From contig JANNND010000595.1 in NCBI GenBank assembly GCA_031398365.1, positions 1 through 35,076 of the forward strand: a stretch of DNA of 35,076 nucleotides, written 5' to 3'. Below are positions 24,307 to 31,803 of this stretch, piece after piece (the first letter of the stretch is position 1; every line of letters begins with the position of its first letter). The position numbers were made by a program, and so were the translations under genes. This DNA is from JAFDVL01 sp031398365 (GTDB lineage: Bacteria; Acidobacteriota; Blastocatellia; RBC074). The notes beneath the pieces were generated by a model. The model did no database searches. It saw nothing but the letters and a program-made list of their open reading frames with translations, and was not told the origin of the DNA.

Positions 24307-25050
24307 ATGGCTCAAACTTTTCAATTGTTCCTCTTTGGGCTGATGGCTGCCGCCGGAAATCTATTAGGCGGATGGATCATTGCCAGATCGCGTCAGTCAG
24401 ATCGCAAGCAGCTAAAATATTTGTTGGGGTTTGGCGCAGGATTCATGCTGGCGGCTGTAATGCTGGAAATGATCCCGGAAAGCTTTCAGCAAAGTGGTGG
24501 AACCAACGTCGCGCTTTGGTTGCTGGTGGGCTATTTAATCATTCAATTTTTTGAACACACCATAGCGCCCCATTTTCATTTTGGCGAAGAGGTTCACACC
24601 GAAGAAATGCATCGTCACGGGGTCGCCGTCACCGCTGTGGTTGCGTTGGCCATTCACGCATTTTTTGACGGTGTGACCATTGCCTCCGGTCTGATGGTCA
24701 ACCTGCGTTTGGGCTTATTACTTTTCGTCGCGGTCTTACTCCATAAGGTTCCTGAAGGCTTCACGGTGGCTTCGATTGTGATGAGTGCCGGGAAAACCGG
24801 ACGGGCGGCGCTCAATGCTACGCTGCTGATTGCCGGAGCGACTTTCGCCGGGATTTTTTGCGTGGTACTGGTTGATCGCGCCATTGCCGTTGCACTTCCG
24901 TTGTCCGCCGGAGCCACGCTGTATATTGCCGCCTCTGATTTAATTCCTGAACTGAATCGCGAGGGCGGGTGGACTGCCTCACTGTTTGTTTTTGCGGGTG
25001 TGGCGTCATTTTACCTGACGCATTTATTATTGCACACGCTGATTGGCTAA
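24307..25050 (+). CDS. ZIP-family divalent metal transporter
   Basis: This is an integral membrane importer for zinc or related divalent metals. From the ATG at 24307 it is 247 aa with about seven to eight hydrophobic segments. The ZIP metal-site helices are present: HAFFDG (His117, Asp121) and LLHKVPEGF (His146, Glu150). An EMIPE motif lies in an earlier helix. A His/Glu-rich cytoplasmic loop (about 89-104, HFHFGEEVHTEEMHRH) is typical of metal-sensing loops between helices III and IV. A longer TTG-initiated form from 24202 is possible. The metal cannot be assigned from sequence; no metal-regulator site was recognised upstream. Confidence 0.88.
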   Translation: MAQTFQLFLFGLMAAAGNLLGGWIIARSRQSDRKQLKYLLGFGAGFMLAAVMLEMIPESFQQSGGTNVALWLLVGYLIIQFFEHTIAPHFHFGEEVHTEEMHRHGVAVTAVVALAIHAFFDGVTIASGLMVNLRLGLLLFVAVLLHKVPEGFTVASIVMSAGKTGRAALNATLLIAGATFAGIFCVVLVDRAIAVALPLSAGATLYIAASDLIPELNREGGWTASLFVFAGVASFYLTHLLLHTLIG

Positions 25051-25059
25051 TGGTTAGAG

Positions 25060-25196
25060 CGAGACGGAGCGGAAAAATACGCCGCCCGAATAACGCTTGT
25101 GTAAAGGAAAACAAGCAGGCGAATTTCTTCTTCCCTGGCTCTTCCCCCGCTACTGTAAGAACCTGTTCAGTAAAGTCAGTTTGCTGAGGCCCTGGC
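25060..25196 (+). promoter_or_regulatory. Cobalamin-riboswitch-like leader upstream of amtB (candidate)
   Basis: CCCCCGCTACTGTAAG at 25144-25159, preceded by GGCTCTT and by AAAGGAAAA and a GAAT further up, closely resembles the cobalamin riboswitch core (AAAGGGAA ... GAATC ... CCCGCaACTGTAA). A following AAAGTCAG at 25172-25179 could stand for the start of the B12 box (AAGCCAGGAGACCTGCC), but the rest of the box matches poorly and the spacing between the 5' elements is longer than usual. It could be a degenerate copy. The next gene is an ammonium transporter, an unexpected target. Confidence 0.4.
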
Positions 25197-25203
25197 TGTG
25201 GGT

Positions 25204-25255
25204 CAGCGTACCTGAAAGCAAGCGCGCCGAAGGCCCCTTGCTTTCAGGTACGCTG
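25204..25255. repeat. 19-bp perfect palindrome upstream of amtB
   Basis: CAGCGTACCTGAAAGCAAG at 25204-25222 is perfectly complementary to 25237-25255, with a 14-base GC-rich loop. No T tract follows on either strand. It looks like a REP-type or small mobile palindromic element, or a strong RNA stem in the amtB leader. Confidence 0.9.
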
Positions 25256-25326
25256 GCTGCTCGCGAAATTTCCGCATAACGTTTACACAATCTAAAATCG
25301 CAGTACGAATAGCAAAGGAGCTACGA

Positions 25327-26835
25327 ATGATGTTCTCCCCACAAGGTCAACGCCTATTCCTCGGCACAATCCTGTCTTTACTGGTGCCAGGTGTTTTCAC
25401 TTTAGCCCAATCTCCTCCTTCCTCACTGGAAGAAAAACTGGCGGCGCTGGAAAAGGCCAATGCCGCCGCGCAAGCCGCCGCTGCCAATGCGCAAATGGCG
25501 GGCGACAACGCCTGGATGTTGGTGTCTTCGGCGCTGGTATTGATGATGACCGGGCCGGGGTTGGCGCTGTTTTATGGTGGCCTTGTGCGCCGGAAAAATG
25601 TGCTGGCGACGATGATGCAAAGCTTCATTATGATGGCAGTCATTACGATCATCTGGGGCATCTTCGGGTACAGTTTGGCCTTTGCCAAAGGGACACCATT
25701 TATCGGCGGCCTGGACTACTTGTTTTTGCATGGCGTCGGTGCGCTTCCGTCTGGTTATGCGCCAACAATCCCCCATCTGACTTTCATGGTGTACCAGTTG
25801 ATGTTCGCGATCATCACGCCAGCTTTGATTTCCGGCGCGTTTGCCGAACGAATGAAGTTCAGCGGGATGCTGGTATTTTGTAGCCTGTGGACTGTCGTGG
25901 TGTATTTTCCACTCGCTCACATGATATGGGGCGAGGGCGGCTATTTGAATGTCGCGGGTGGTCAATTTCCAGTGCTGGATTTTGCCGGCGGGACGGTCGT
26001 GCATATTTCGTCGGGCTGCGCGGCTTTGGTTTGCGCGCTTTATTTGGGGCCCCGCACAGGCTATCCGAAAATGCCATTCATGCCACATAACCTGGTGTTG
26101 GCGGTGGTCGGCGCGTGTATGTTGTGGGTGGGCTGGTTTGGCTTCAATGCGGGCAGCGCGCTGGCCTCCAACGGGATAGCGGCGAACGCGTTTGTAACAA
26201 CGCATTTCGGCGCAGCGGCAGCCACTGTAAGCTGGTTATTGATGGAAAAGCTGCGGCAGGGAAAACCCACCGTGCTGGGCGGCATTTCCGGTGCTGTGGC
26301 GGGACTTGCAGGCATCACCCAAACCGCTGGCTTTGTCTCACCGATGTCCGCGCTCATCATTGGGTTTATCGCAGGTATTTTGTGTTACTTCGCCGTGACC
26401 GAAGTGAAGAAACGATTCGGCTATGACGATTCACTCGACGCGTTTGGCGTCCACGGGATCAGCGGCTTTACCGGAGCTTTGTTGGCGGGTGTGTTTGCCA
26501 ACAGCGCGATCAATGCGGTCTTCAAAGACGCCAGCGGTAACGCGTTGCCGAGTGGCTTACTGGAGGGCAATGGCCGTCAGTTACTCAACCAAATCATTGG
26601 TGCGCTGATCGGCGCGACGCTCAGTATGGTTGCCACGTACCTGTTGCTGGTGCTGGTAGAAAAACTGATTGGCCTGCGCGTCAGTGGCGAAGAGGAAATC
26701 CAGGGGCTGGATTTATCGCAGCATGGCGAAGAAGGCTACAATCTGGATTTCGATGTAATTACTGGCAGTGGGACAACAGGAACCGCTTATGCGTACGGCA
26801 CAGTGCCGCTTCCCGATCGTGCCATCGAATCATAA
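25327..26835 (+). CDS. amtB: Ammonium transporter Amt
   Basis: Amt conducts ammonium across the inner membrane. The 502-aa protein begins with a signal peptide (1-28), then an Ala-rich amphipathic stretch, then eleven membrane helices. Hallmarks are visible: GLALFYGGLVRRKNVL (78-93), FAERMKFSG (172-180), the twin pore histidines His226 (GGTVVHISSG) and His376 (DAFGVHGISG), and the intracellular gate sequences. AAGGAG lies 6 bases before the ATG at 25327, which is decisive for the start. The extended C-terminal tail has the EEIQGLDLSQHGEEGY motif used for PII binding, and the PII gene follows 16 bp later. Confidence 0.97.
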   Translation: MMFSPQGQRLFLGTILSLLVPGVFTLAQSPPSSLEEKLAALEKANAAAQAAAANAQMAGDNAWMLVSSALVLMMTGPGLALFYGGLVRRKNVLATMMQSFIMMAVITIIWGIFGYSLAFAKGTPFIGGLDYLFLHGVGALPSGYAPTIPHLTFMVYQLMFAIITPALISGAFAERMKFSGMLVFCSLWTVVVYFPLAHMIWGEGGYLNVAGGQFPVLDFAGGTVVHISSGCAALVCALYLGPRTGYPKMPFMPHNLVLAVVGACMLWVGWFGFNAGSALASNGIAANAFVTTHFGAAAATVSWLLMEKLRQGKPTVLGGISGAVAGLAGITQTAGFVSPMSALIIGFIAGILCYFAVTEVKKRFGYDDSLDAFGVHGISGFTGALLAGVFANSAINAVFKDASGNALPSGLLEGNGRQLLNQIIGALIGATLSMVATYLLLVLVEKLIGLRVSGEEEIQGLDLSQHGEEGYNLDFDVITGSGTTGTAYAYGTVPLPDRAIES

Positions 26836-26851
26836 CAAGGAGCAAAACCCC

Positions 26852-27190
26852 ATGAAGAAAATCGAAGCGATTATTCGCCCGCACTTATTGGAAAACGTCA
26901 AAGACGCGTTGCAATCTCTGGGCGTGCAAGGCATGACCATTAGCGAAGTGAAAGGTTTCGGGCGGCAGAAAGGCCACACGGAAGTCTACCGCGGCAGTGA
27001 ATACAAAGTTGAATTTATCCCCAAAATCAAAATTGAAGTTGTTATTGATGACGAGCTTGCGGAGCAGGCTATTGAGGCTGTTAGCAAGGCCGCCCGCACC
27101 GGGAAATTCGGCGATGGCAAGATTTTCGTCTTTAACATTGAAGACGCCATCCGCATTCGCACGGGTGAACACGGCGAACAGGCGGTTTGA
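26852..27190 (+). CDS. glnK: Nitrogen regulatory protein P-II (GlnB/GlnK)
   Basis: PII trimers sense 2-oxoglutarate and ATP/ADP and block AmtB when nitrogen is sufficient. From the ATG at 26852 the protein is 112 aa, the canonical length. The T-loop GFGRQKGHTEVYRGSEYKVEF includes Tyr51, the uridylylation site, and Tyr46. The B-loop TGKFGDGKIFV and the C-terminal signature AIRIRTGE are intact. AAGGAG lies 9 bases upstream. It is encoded directly after amtB, so glnK is the fitting name; glnB-type cannot be excluded by sequence alone. Confidence 0.97.
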   Translation: MKKIEAIIRPHLLENVKDALQSLGVQGMTISEVKGFGRQKGHTEVYRGSEYKVEFIPKIKIEVVIDDELAEQAIEAVSKAARTGKFGDGKIFVFNIEDAIRIRTGEHGEQAV

Positions 27191-27270
27191 TCCCTAAACT
27201 TAAAACGTCATCGAATCGCTCAAGGTGGCGCAAGCTAACGGGTTGTTTCATCTCGATCCAGGGCGCTTTT

Positions 27271-28503
27271 ATGCAGACGAAAAGTACACCTTTCCACCAG
27301 CTACTTGCCGAGGCTCAAAACCGCCGCCGATTTTTGCGCCTGCTCGTGGCCAGCCCGCTTTTGGGAGCTTCAGGACTCGTCTTCTCAACCCACTTTGTTC
27401 AAGACCTCATCACGGCTCCTGAGCAGGCCCTAAACGTTCTGGAATTCGAGGCCGTCGCACGCCAGAATCTGCCACCTGCGCACTTTGGTTATATGGCGAC
27501 TGGGGTCGCAGATGATGGGACGTTACGCGCCAATCGCGATGGTTTCTCAAAATACCAAATGCGCGTCCGGCGGCTGCGCGATGTGCAGAAGATTGATATG
27601 TCTGTACGTCTGTTCGGCACAAATTGGGACTCTCCCATTATGCTGGCCCCTGTGGGCAGCCAAAAAGCCTTTCATCCCACAGGGGAAATCGCCGCCGCCA
27701 AAGCCGCCCGCGCCATCGGCCATCACAAAATTCTGTCTACCCATGCTTCTTCTTCCGTTGAAGCGGTTAACGAGGCGCTGGGCGCTCCGACCTGGTTTCA
27801 GCTTTATCCCACCAATGATTGGGACATTACGCGCGCCCTGACCAAACGTGCTGAAGCGGCAGGTTGTCCGGTGTTGGTATTGACCGTGGATTCGCAGGGC
27901 GGCTCCTTGCGCGAAACGTTTGCTAAATTGCGGCGCGTGGACACGCGGCAATGTACCGATTGTCATGTCGGAGGCATGACCTACAATGCAATGATTCGCC
28001 GCCGCCCCATGTTTCAGGGATTGGATGTTACGAAAGTCAGCACCCAACTCCCACTCAATCTGAATTGGGACGTGGTCAAACGATTGAAAGATTTGACGCC
28101 GATGAAGCTGGTTATCAAAGGACTGGTTACGCGCGAAGATGCCGAGTTGGCCGTCGAACACGGAGCCGATGGCATTATCGTTTCCAATCACGGCGGGCGC
28201 GCCGAAGATAGCAAGCGCGGAACCATTGAATGTTTGCCCGAAGTAGTAACCGGAGTGCAGGGGAAAATTCCAGTGCTGATTGATGGCGGCTTTCGTCGTG
28301 GCACCGACATCTTCAAAGCGTTGGCGCTCGGTGCGCAGGCCGTGTGCATCGGACGCCCGTATTTATGGGGCTTGGCGGCCTTCGGGCAGGCAGGAGTCGA
28401 AGCCGTACTCACCTTACTGCGGGGTGAATTGCAAACGGATATGCGCCAGGCTGGCACGGCGTCCCTGACCAAAATCACGCGCGAATACTTGCTTGAACGC
28501 TAA
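27271..28503 (+). CDS. FMN-dependent 2-hydroxyacid (lactate) dehydrogenase with Tat-like leader and a CxxCH motif
   Basis: The protein is 410 aa from the ATG at 27271. Residues 18-40 (RRRFLR followed by a hydrophobic stretch) look like a twin-arginine signal. The rest is the FMN TIM barrel of the lactate/glycolate oxidase family with all catalytic residues: Tyr74 and Tyr179 (WFQLYP), Asp207, Lys283 (VIKG), His307 and Arg310 in SNHGGR, and the FMN phosphate motifs DGGFRRGTD and GRPYLWG. A CTDCH sequence at 228-232 fits the haem c attachment motif, in the loop-4 region that varies between family members. It follows glnK by 80 bp. Oxidase versus dehydrogenase cannot be told. Confidence 0.9.
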   Translation: MQTKSTPFHQLLAEAQNRRRFLRLLVASPLLGASGLVFSTHFVQDLITAPEQALNVLEFEAVARQNLPPAHFGYMATGVADDGTLRANRDGFSKYQMRVRRLRDVQKIDMSVRLFGTNWDSPIMLAPVGSQKAFHPTGEIAAAKAARAIGHHKILSTHASSSVEAVNEALGAPTWFQLYPTNDWDITRALTKRAEAAGCPVLVLTVDSQGGSLRETFAKLRRVDTRQCTDCHVGGMTYNAMIRRRPMFQGLDVTKVSTQLPLNLNWDVVKRLKDLTPMKLVIKGLVTREDAELAVEHGADGIIVSNHGGRAEDSKRGTIECLPEVVTGVQGKIPVLIDGGFRRGTDIFKALALGAQAVCIGRPYLWGLAAFGQAGVEAVLTLLRGELQTDMRQAGTASLTKITREYLLER

Positions 28504-28635
28504 TCAATTTGTTGATGTTCTCGGCGGCGCGGTTCTTGGCGGGGAGACACGGCAAACTGAAGTTTATCGGACACTTTCTAGCCTCTTCCGATTGAGCCAC
28601 TACCCAAAGGCAAACCCCGAAGTTAAAAAGTTAGC

Positions 28636-29343
28636 TTAGCTCAACGCTTTGATGAGCCGCTCGGCAAACTGGGCGCGCGCCACCAATTCCGGGTGCGATT
28701 GAAAGATGCCGCTCGACTGGCTCTTCTGTTTGTTGATGACCTGAATTCGTTGCAGCCCCTTCAGGTACAGCGCCGGACTATAGCCCAGCAATTTCACTGA
28801 CAGGATCGCGACGGCATCGCATTTCAATTCGACGACGCGCATCGCCTGTGCAGCTTGCTGGCGTTGCGCCGCTGCCATCTCATCCTCGAAATACGCGTGG
28901 CTGAGTTCGTGCGCGAAGATGCCCGCCAATTCGCCGTCATACAGCGGCTCCGCCAGACCCGTGGAAACCAGCAACACACAGCCGCGCCAGACTTGCGCTG
29001 TCGGAAATTCATGCTCGAACAAAACCAGGGCGGGTTGTTGCGAGACCCGCGTTCGTTCGTGCAAGTGCAAGACCTGCGCGAGCAGCGGTTCGACGCGGCG
29101 CAGCAATTTGCCTTGTGTCACACGCTGGTCACGAATTGCGGCGGGCAAGGCGGCGATGGCCTGCGCCCGCGCTTCGTCATTGAAGATCGTGATGCGGTCG
29201 GTGATGAGGCGGGATTTGAGTTCCGCCGCTGCGCCCGTGCCAATCGCCGTGAGTGCCAGTTCGATATCATCGGAGGCTTGGACGAGCGTGGGAAGCGACA
29301 AACTGAGAAGGATGATCCAGGTACGAAGAATGGGATTGCGCAT
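28636..29343 (-). CDS. Secreted M48-type metallopeptidase (copy 1)
   Basis: From the ATG at 29343 the protein is 235 aa. Residues 1-24 are a signal peptide (TWIILLSLSLPTLVQA). The zinc site HELSH is at 145-149 in the helix GELAGIFAHELSHAYF, and the second-helix ligand is Glu172 with Asp176 (VVELKCDAVAI), the M48 E-x-x-x-D pattern. There is no membrane-helix bundle, so it resembles the soluble periplasmic M48 peptidases (BepA/LoiP-like) but is short. It is divergent from the first winged-helix/propeller gene, sharing a 252-bp intergenic region. A homologue lies at 34025-34729. Confidence 0.85.
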   Translation of the reverse strand: MRNPILRTWIILLSLSLPTLVQASDDIELALTAIGTGAAAELKSRLITDRITIFNDEARAQAIAALPAAIRDQRVTQGKLLRRVEPLLAQVLHLHERTRVSQQPALVLFEHEFPTAQVWRGCVLLVSTGLAEPLYDGELAGIFAHELSHAYFEDEMAAAQRQQAAQAMRVVELKCDAVAILSVKLLGYSPALYLKGLQRIQVINKQKSQSSGIFQSHPELVARAQFAERLIKALS

Positions 29344-29595
29344 GACTGCTGGCCCTTTCATCAGCGCCCGGCAGACACACGTATCCCGGTCAGCCAGGAA
29401 TCCGGCCTGCGCGCTGAAAGTGACGATTTGGGGTTTTCTTTGCTAGGCGGGGCTGCTACGATCCGCCTGCCATTACAACGAATAATTCATTGCAGGGCGG
29501 ACGATAGGCGAACAGCAGTCGCGGAATCCTGTGAGCGATCTGGGAAAAGGCCGAGAAATTTCCCAGTGCGTTCCGGGAGAATTCCTGGAGTGGTT
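29344..29595. promoter_or_regulatory. Divergent promoter region with two inverted repeats
   Basis: This 252-bp region must hold promoters for the M48 gene and the first regulator. It has CTGGGAAA/TTTCCCAG (29540-29547 and 29559-29566), 30 bp before the regulator ATG, and TCCGCCTGC/GCAGGGCGGA (29462-29470 and 29492-29501, one extra base). Either could be an operator. No clear -35/-10 pair was identified. Confidence 0.45.
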
Positions 29596-31797
29596 ATGAC
29601 TCAGCAAACGAACGGGATATATGAATTTGGTTCATTCCGATTGGATCGGCAAGAACGCTTGCTACAGCGTGACGGAGCGGCAATTTCGCTCACGCCGAAA
29701 GCGTTTGATCTGCTACTGGCGCTGGTCGAACGGCCTGGGCGACTGGTAGAAAAAGAGGAATTATTCAAAGCGGTCTGGCCCGACACGATTGTGGAGGAAT
29801 CGAACCTTTCCTCGAACATCGCGTTGATTCGCAAGGCGCTGAGTAATGGCGAAAATGGGCAAAAGTTTATCGAGACCGTGCCGAAGCGCGGTTATCGCTT
29901 TGTGGCTGAGGTGCGGGAAGCACGGCCTATAGATGAGGACGCCGCGACCGATGCTAAGATTCCGGTCCCGGAGAAGGCGGCGGCGGCTACGTCGGCAACG
30001 ACTTCATCAGCAAAGCGATCCAGCCGCTGGCTGTGGTTAACTGTCCTGCCAGCACTAGGGCTGTTTGTCAGTGCGGTAGTCTGGTGGATCGCGTTCCGCC
30101 GCGCTCCTACATTACCACCGCAGCTCATCCCCTTCACCAGCCTCCGAGGCAATGAAATGCAGCCGTCTTTCGCGCCCGACGGCAATCAGATCGCGTTCGT
30201 TTGGGATGGCGAACAAGGAGGCAATCAGGACATCTACGTCAAACAACTCGGCAATGAAGCGCTGCACCGCTTGACGACTGATCCAGCCGTAGACCTCTGG
30301 CCGTGCTGGTCGCCGGATGGCCGTCACATTGCTTTTACACGCGAGCTGGCGGAAGGCTCGGCGCTGTACCTGATTCCCTCGCTGGGCGGCGCCGAGCGCA
30401 GAATCGCGCAAGTATGGTCGAACAACTCTCTTTTCCATCACCTGATAAGCTGGTCGCCGGAGGGCGAATGGCTGGCGGTTATAGATAAGCTCTCACCAGC
30501 GGAGCCGCCGAGTGTTTACCTGGTGGCGCGCGAGACGGGCGAAAGGCGCAAACTCACTGCGCCAGCGGCGGACATCTACGGTGACCGCTCGCCAACCATT
30601 TCACCGGACGGCAAGACGGTGGCCTTCGTGCGTACCATCGGCAGCGGGGTCAATGATCTTTATCTGGTTCCAATGGCAGGTGGTGAAGCCCGGCGGCTGA
30701 CGTTCGATAATACGGCATCTCCGTCTCCGGTTTGGTCTCCTGATGGCCGCGAAATCCTGTTCTTATCCACGCGTGGTGGTGAATACAACTTGTGGAGAGT
30801 GCCTGCCGCTGGTGGGACGCCGGTACAGGTTGAGGCCGCCGGGCGAGACCTGCGCAACCTTGCTGTCTCACGTCAGGGCAATCGCTTGGCTTGGACGCAC
30901 CCCATTTATGACCGGAACATCTGGGGGATGGAACTGGCCGACGCGGCCTCACCGAGCGGAGGGAACCAGTTGTCCTTCTCATGGAAGTCGGCGAAGCCGT
31001 TGATCTCCTCAACCAGAGCGGATACCAATCCGGAATTTTCGCCTGACAGCCAAAGAATCGCCTTCATGTCTGATCGCTCCGGTAGTAGCGAAATCTGGGT
31101 CGCGGACAGTACCGGGGAACGCCCCAGCCAGTTGACGACCTTTAATCGTGGGGCCTTAGCCGGCAACCCACACTGGTCGCCGGACGGTCGGCAGATCGTC
31201 TTCGAGGCGCGCCCGGCAGACAGCGCCGCCGACATTTACGTCATTAGCGCCGAAGGGGGCCAGCCCCGCCGCCTGACCGCCGACCCCGCCGAAGACACCG
31301 TGCCGACTTGGTCACACGACGGAAACCGGATTTACTTCAGCTCAATGCGCAGCGGCAGCCATCATCAAATCTGGCGGATGCCAGCCGCTGGCGGGCAGGC
31401 CATACAGGTCACCAGTCAAGGCGGCATAGACTGTATGGAATCGCCCGACGGCCAGTTTCTTTATTACACCAGAGGGCGTAATGCGCCCGGCATCTGGCGC
31501 AGACCGGTGGCGGGTGGAGAGGAGATGTTCGTGCTTAATCATCACGGGGCTGGGTTCTGGCGTTACTGGGTGGTGGTGGAGCACGGCATCTATTTCGCTA
31601 CGGCAGAGCGGCCCCAACAGCCGCTAATCGAATTCTTCAATTTTGCGACGGGCCAAGTGACGACTGTCGCCGTGCTGGAGAAAGGGCTTGACCGAGGAAT
31701 GGTAGGTCTCGCCGTTTCACCCGATGGCCGCCGACTGATCTGGTCGCAAGTGGATCAAGACAGCAGCGACATTATGCTGCTGGAGAACTTCCGCTGA
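29596..31797 (+). CDS. Winged-helix membrane regulator with TolB-like beta-propeller (copy 1)
   Basis: The 733-aa protein has an OmpR/PhoB-type winged-helix DNA-binding domain (about 8-106; LTPKAFDLLLALVERPGRLVEKEEL, recognition helix around SNLSSNIALIRKAL), a low-complexity linker, one membrane helix (145-167), then a large periplasmic propeller. About eleven PD40 units are readable (for example SFAPDGNQIAFVWDG, CWSPDGRHIAFTRE, VWSPDGREILFLS, SPDGRRLIWSQ). This is a CadC/ToxR-like one-component layout with a sensory propeller. TGGAG lies 5 bases before the ATG. An open frame continues upstream to 28855 antisense to the peptidase gene and is not part of the protein. Confidence 0.92.
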   Translation: MTQQTNGIYEFGSFRLDRQERLLQRDGAAISLTPKAFDLLLALVERPGRLVEKEELFKAVWPDTIVEESNLSSNIALIRKALSNGENGQKFIETVPKRGYRFVAEVREARPIDEDAATDAKIPVPEKAAAATSATTSSAKRSSRWLWLTVLPALGLFVSAVVWWIAFRRAPTLPPQLIPFTSLRGNEMQPSFAPDGNQIAFVWDGEQGGNQDIYVKQLGNEALHRLTTDPAVDLWPCWSPDGRHIAFTRELAEGSALYLIPSLGGAERRIAQVWSNNSLFHHLISWSPEGEWLAVIDKLSPAEPPSVYLVARETGERRKLTAPAADIYGDRSPTISPDGKTVAFVRTIGSGVNDLYLVPMAGGEARRLTFDNTASPSPVWSPDGREILFLSTRGGEYNLWRVPAAGGTPVQVEAAGRDLRNLAVSRQGNRLAWTHPIYDRNIWGMELADAASPSGGNQLSFSWKSAKPLISSTRADTNPEFSPDSQRIAFMSDRSGSSEIWVADSTGERPSQLTTFNRGALAGNPHWSPDGRQIVFEARPADSAADIYVISAEGGQPRRLTADPAEDTVPTWSHDGNRIYFSSMRSGSHHQIWRMPAAGGQAIQVTSQGGIDCMESPDGQFLYYTRGRNAPGIWRRPVAGGEEMFVLNHHGAGFWRYWVVVEHGIYFATAERPQQPLIEFFNFATGQVTTVAVLEKGLDRGMVGLAVSPDGRRLIWSQVDQDSSDIMLLENFR

Positions 31798-31803
31798 CTT
31801 ACG

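Noticed and set aside
25204..25255. Intrinsic terminator of the ZIP gene
   Set aside because: The stem is long and perfect but there is no T tract on the plus strand, and it lies 150 bp from the stop.
28855..29595. Open frame extending the first winged-helix regulator upstream by about 247 codons
   Set aside because: It is antisense to the M48 peptidase gene and has Cys/Arg-rich shadow composition. The winged-helix domain begins normally at the ATG at 29596 with a ribosome site.
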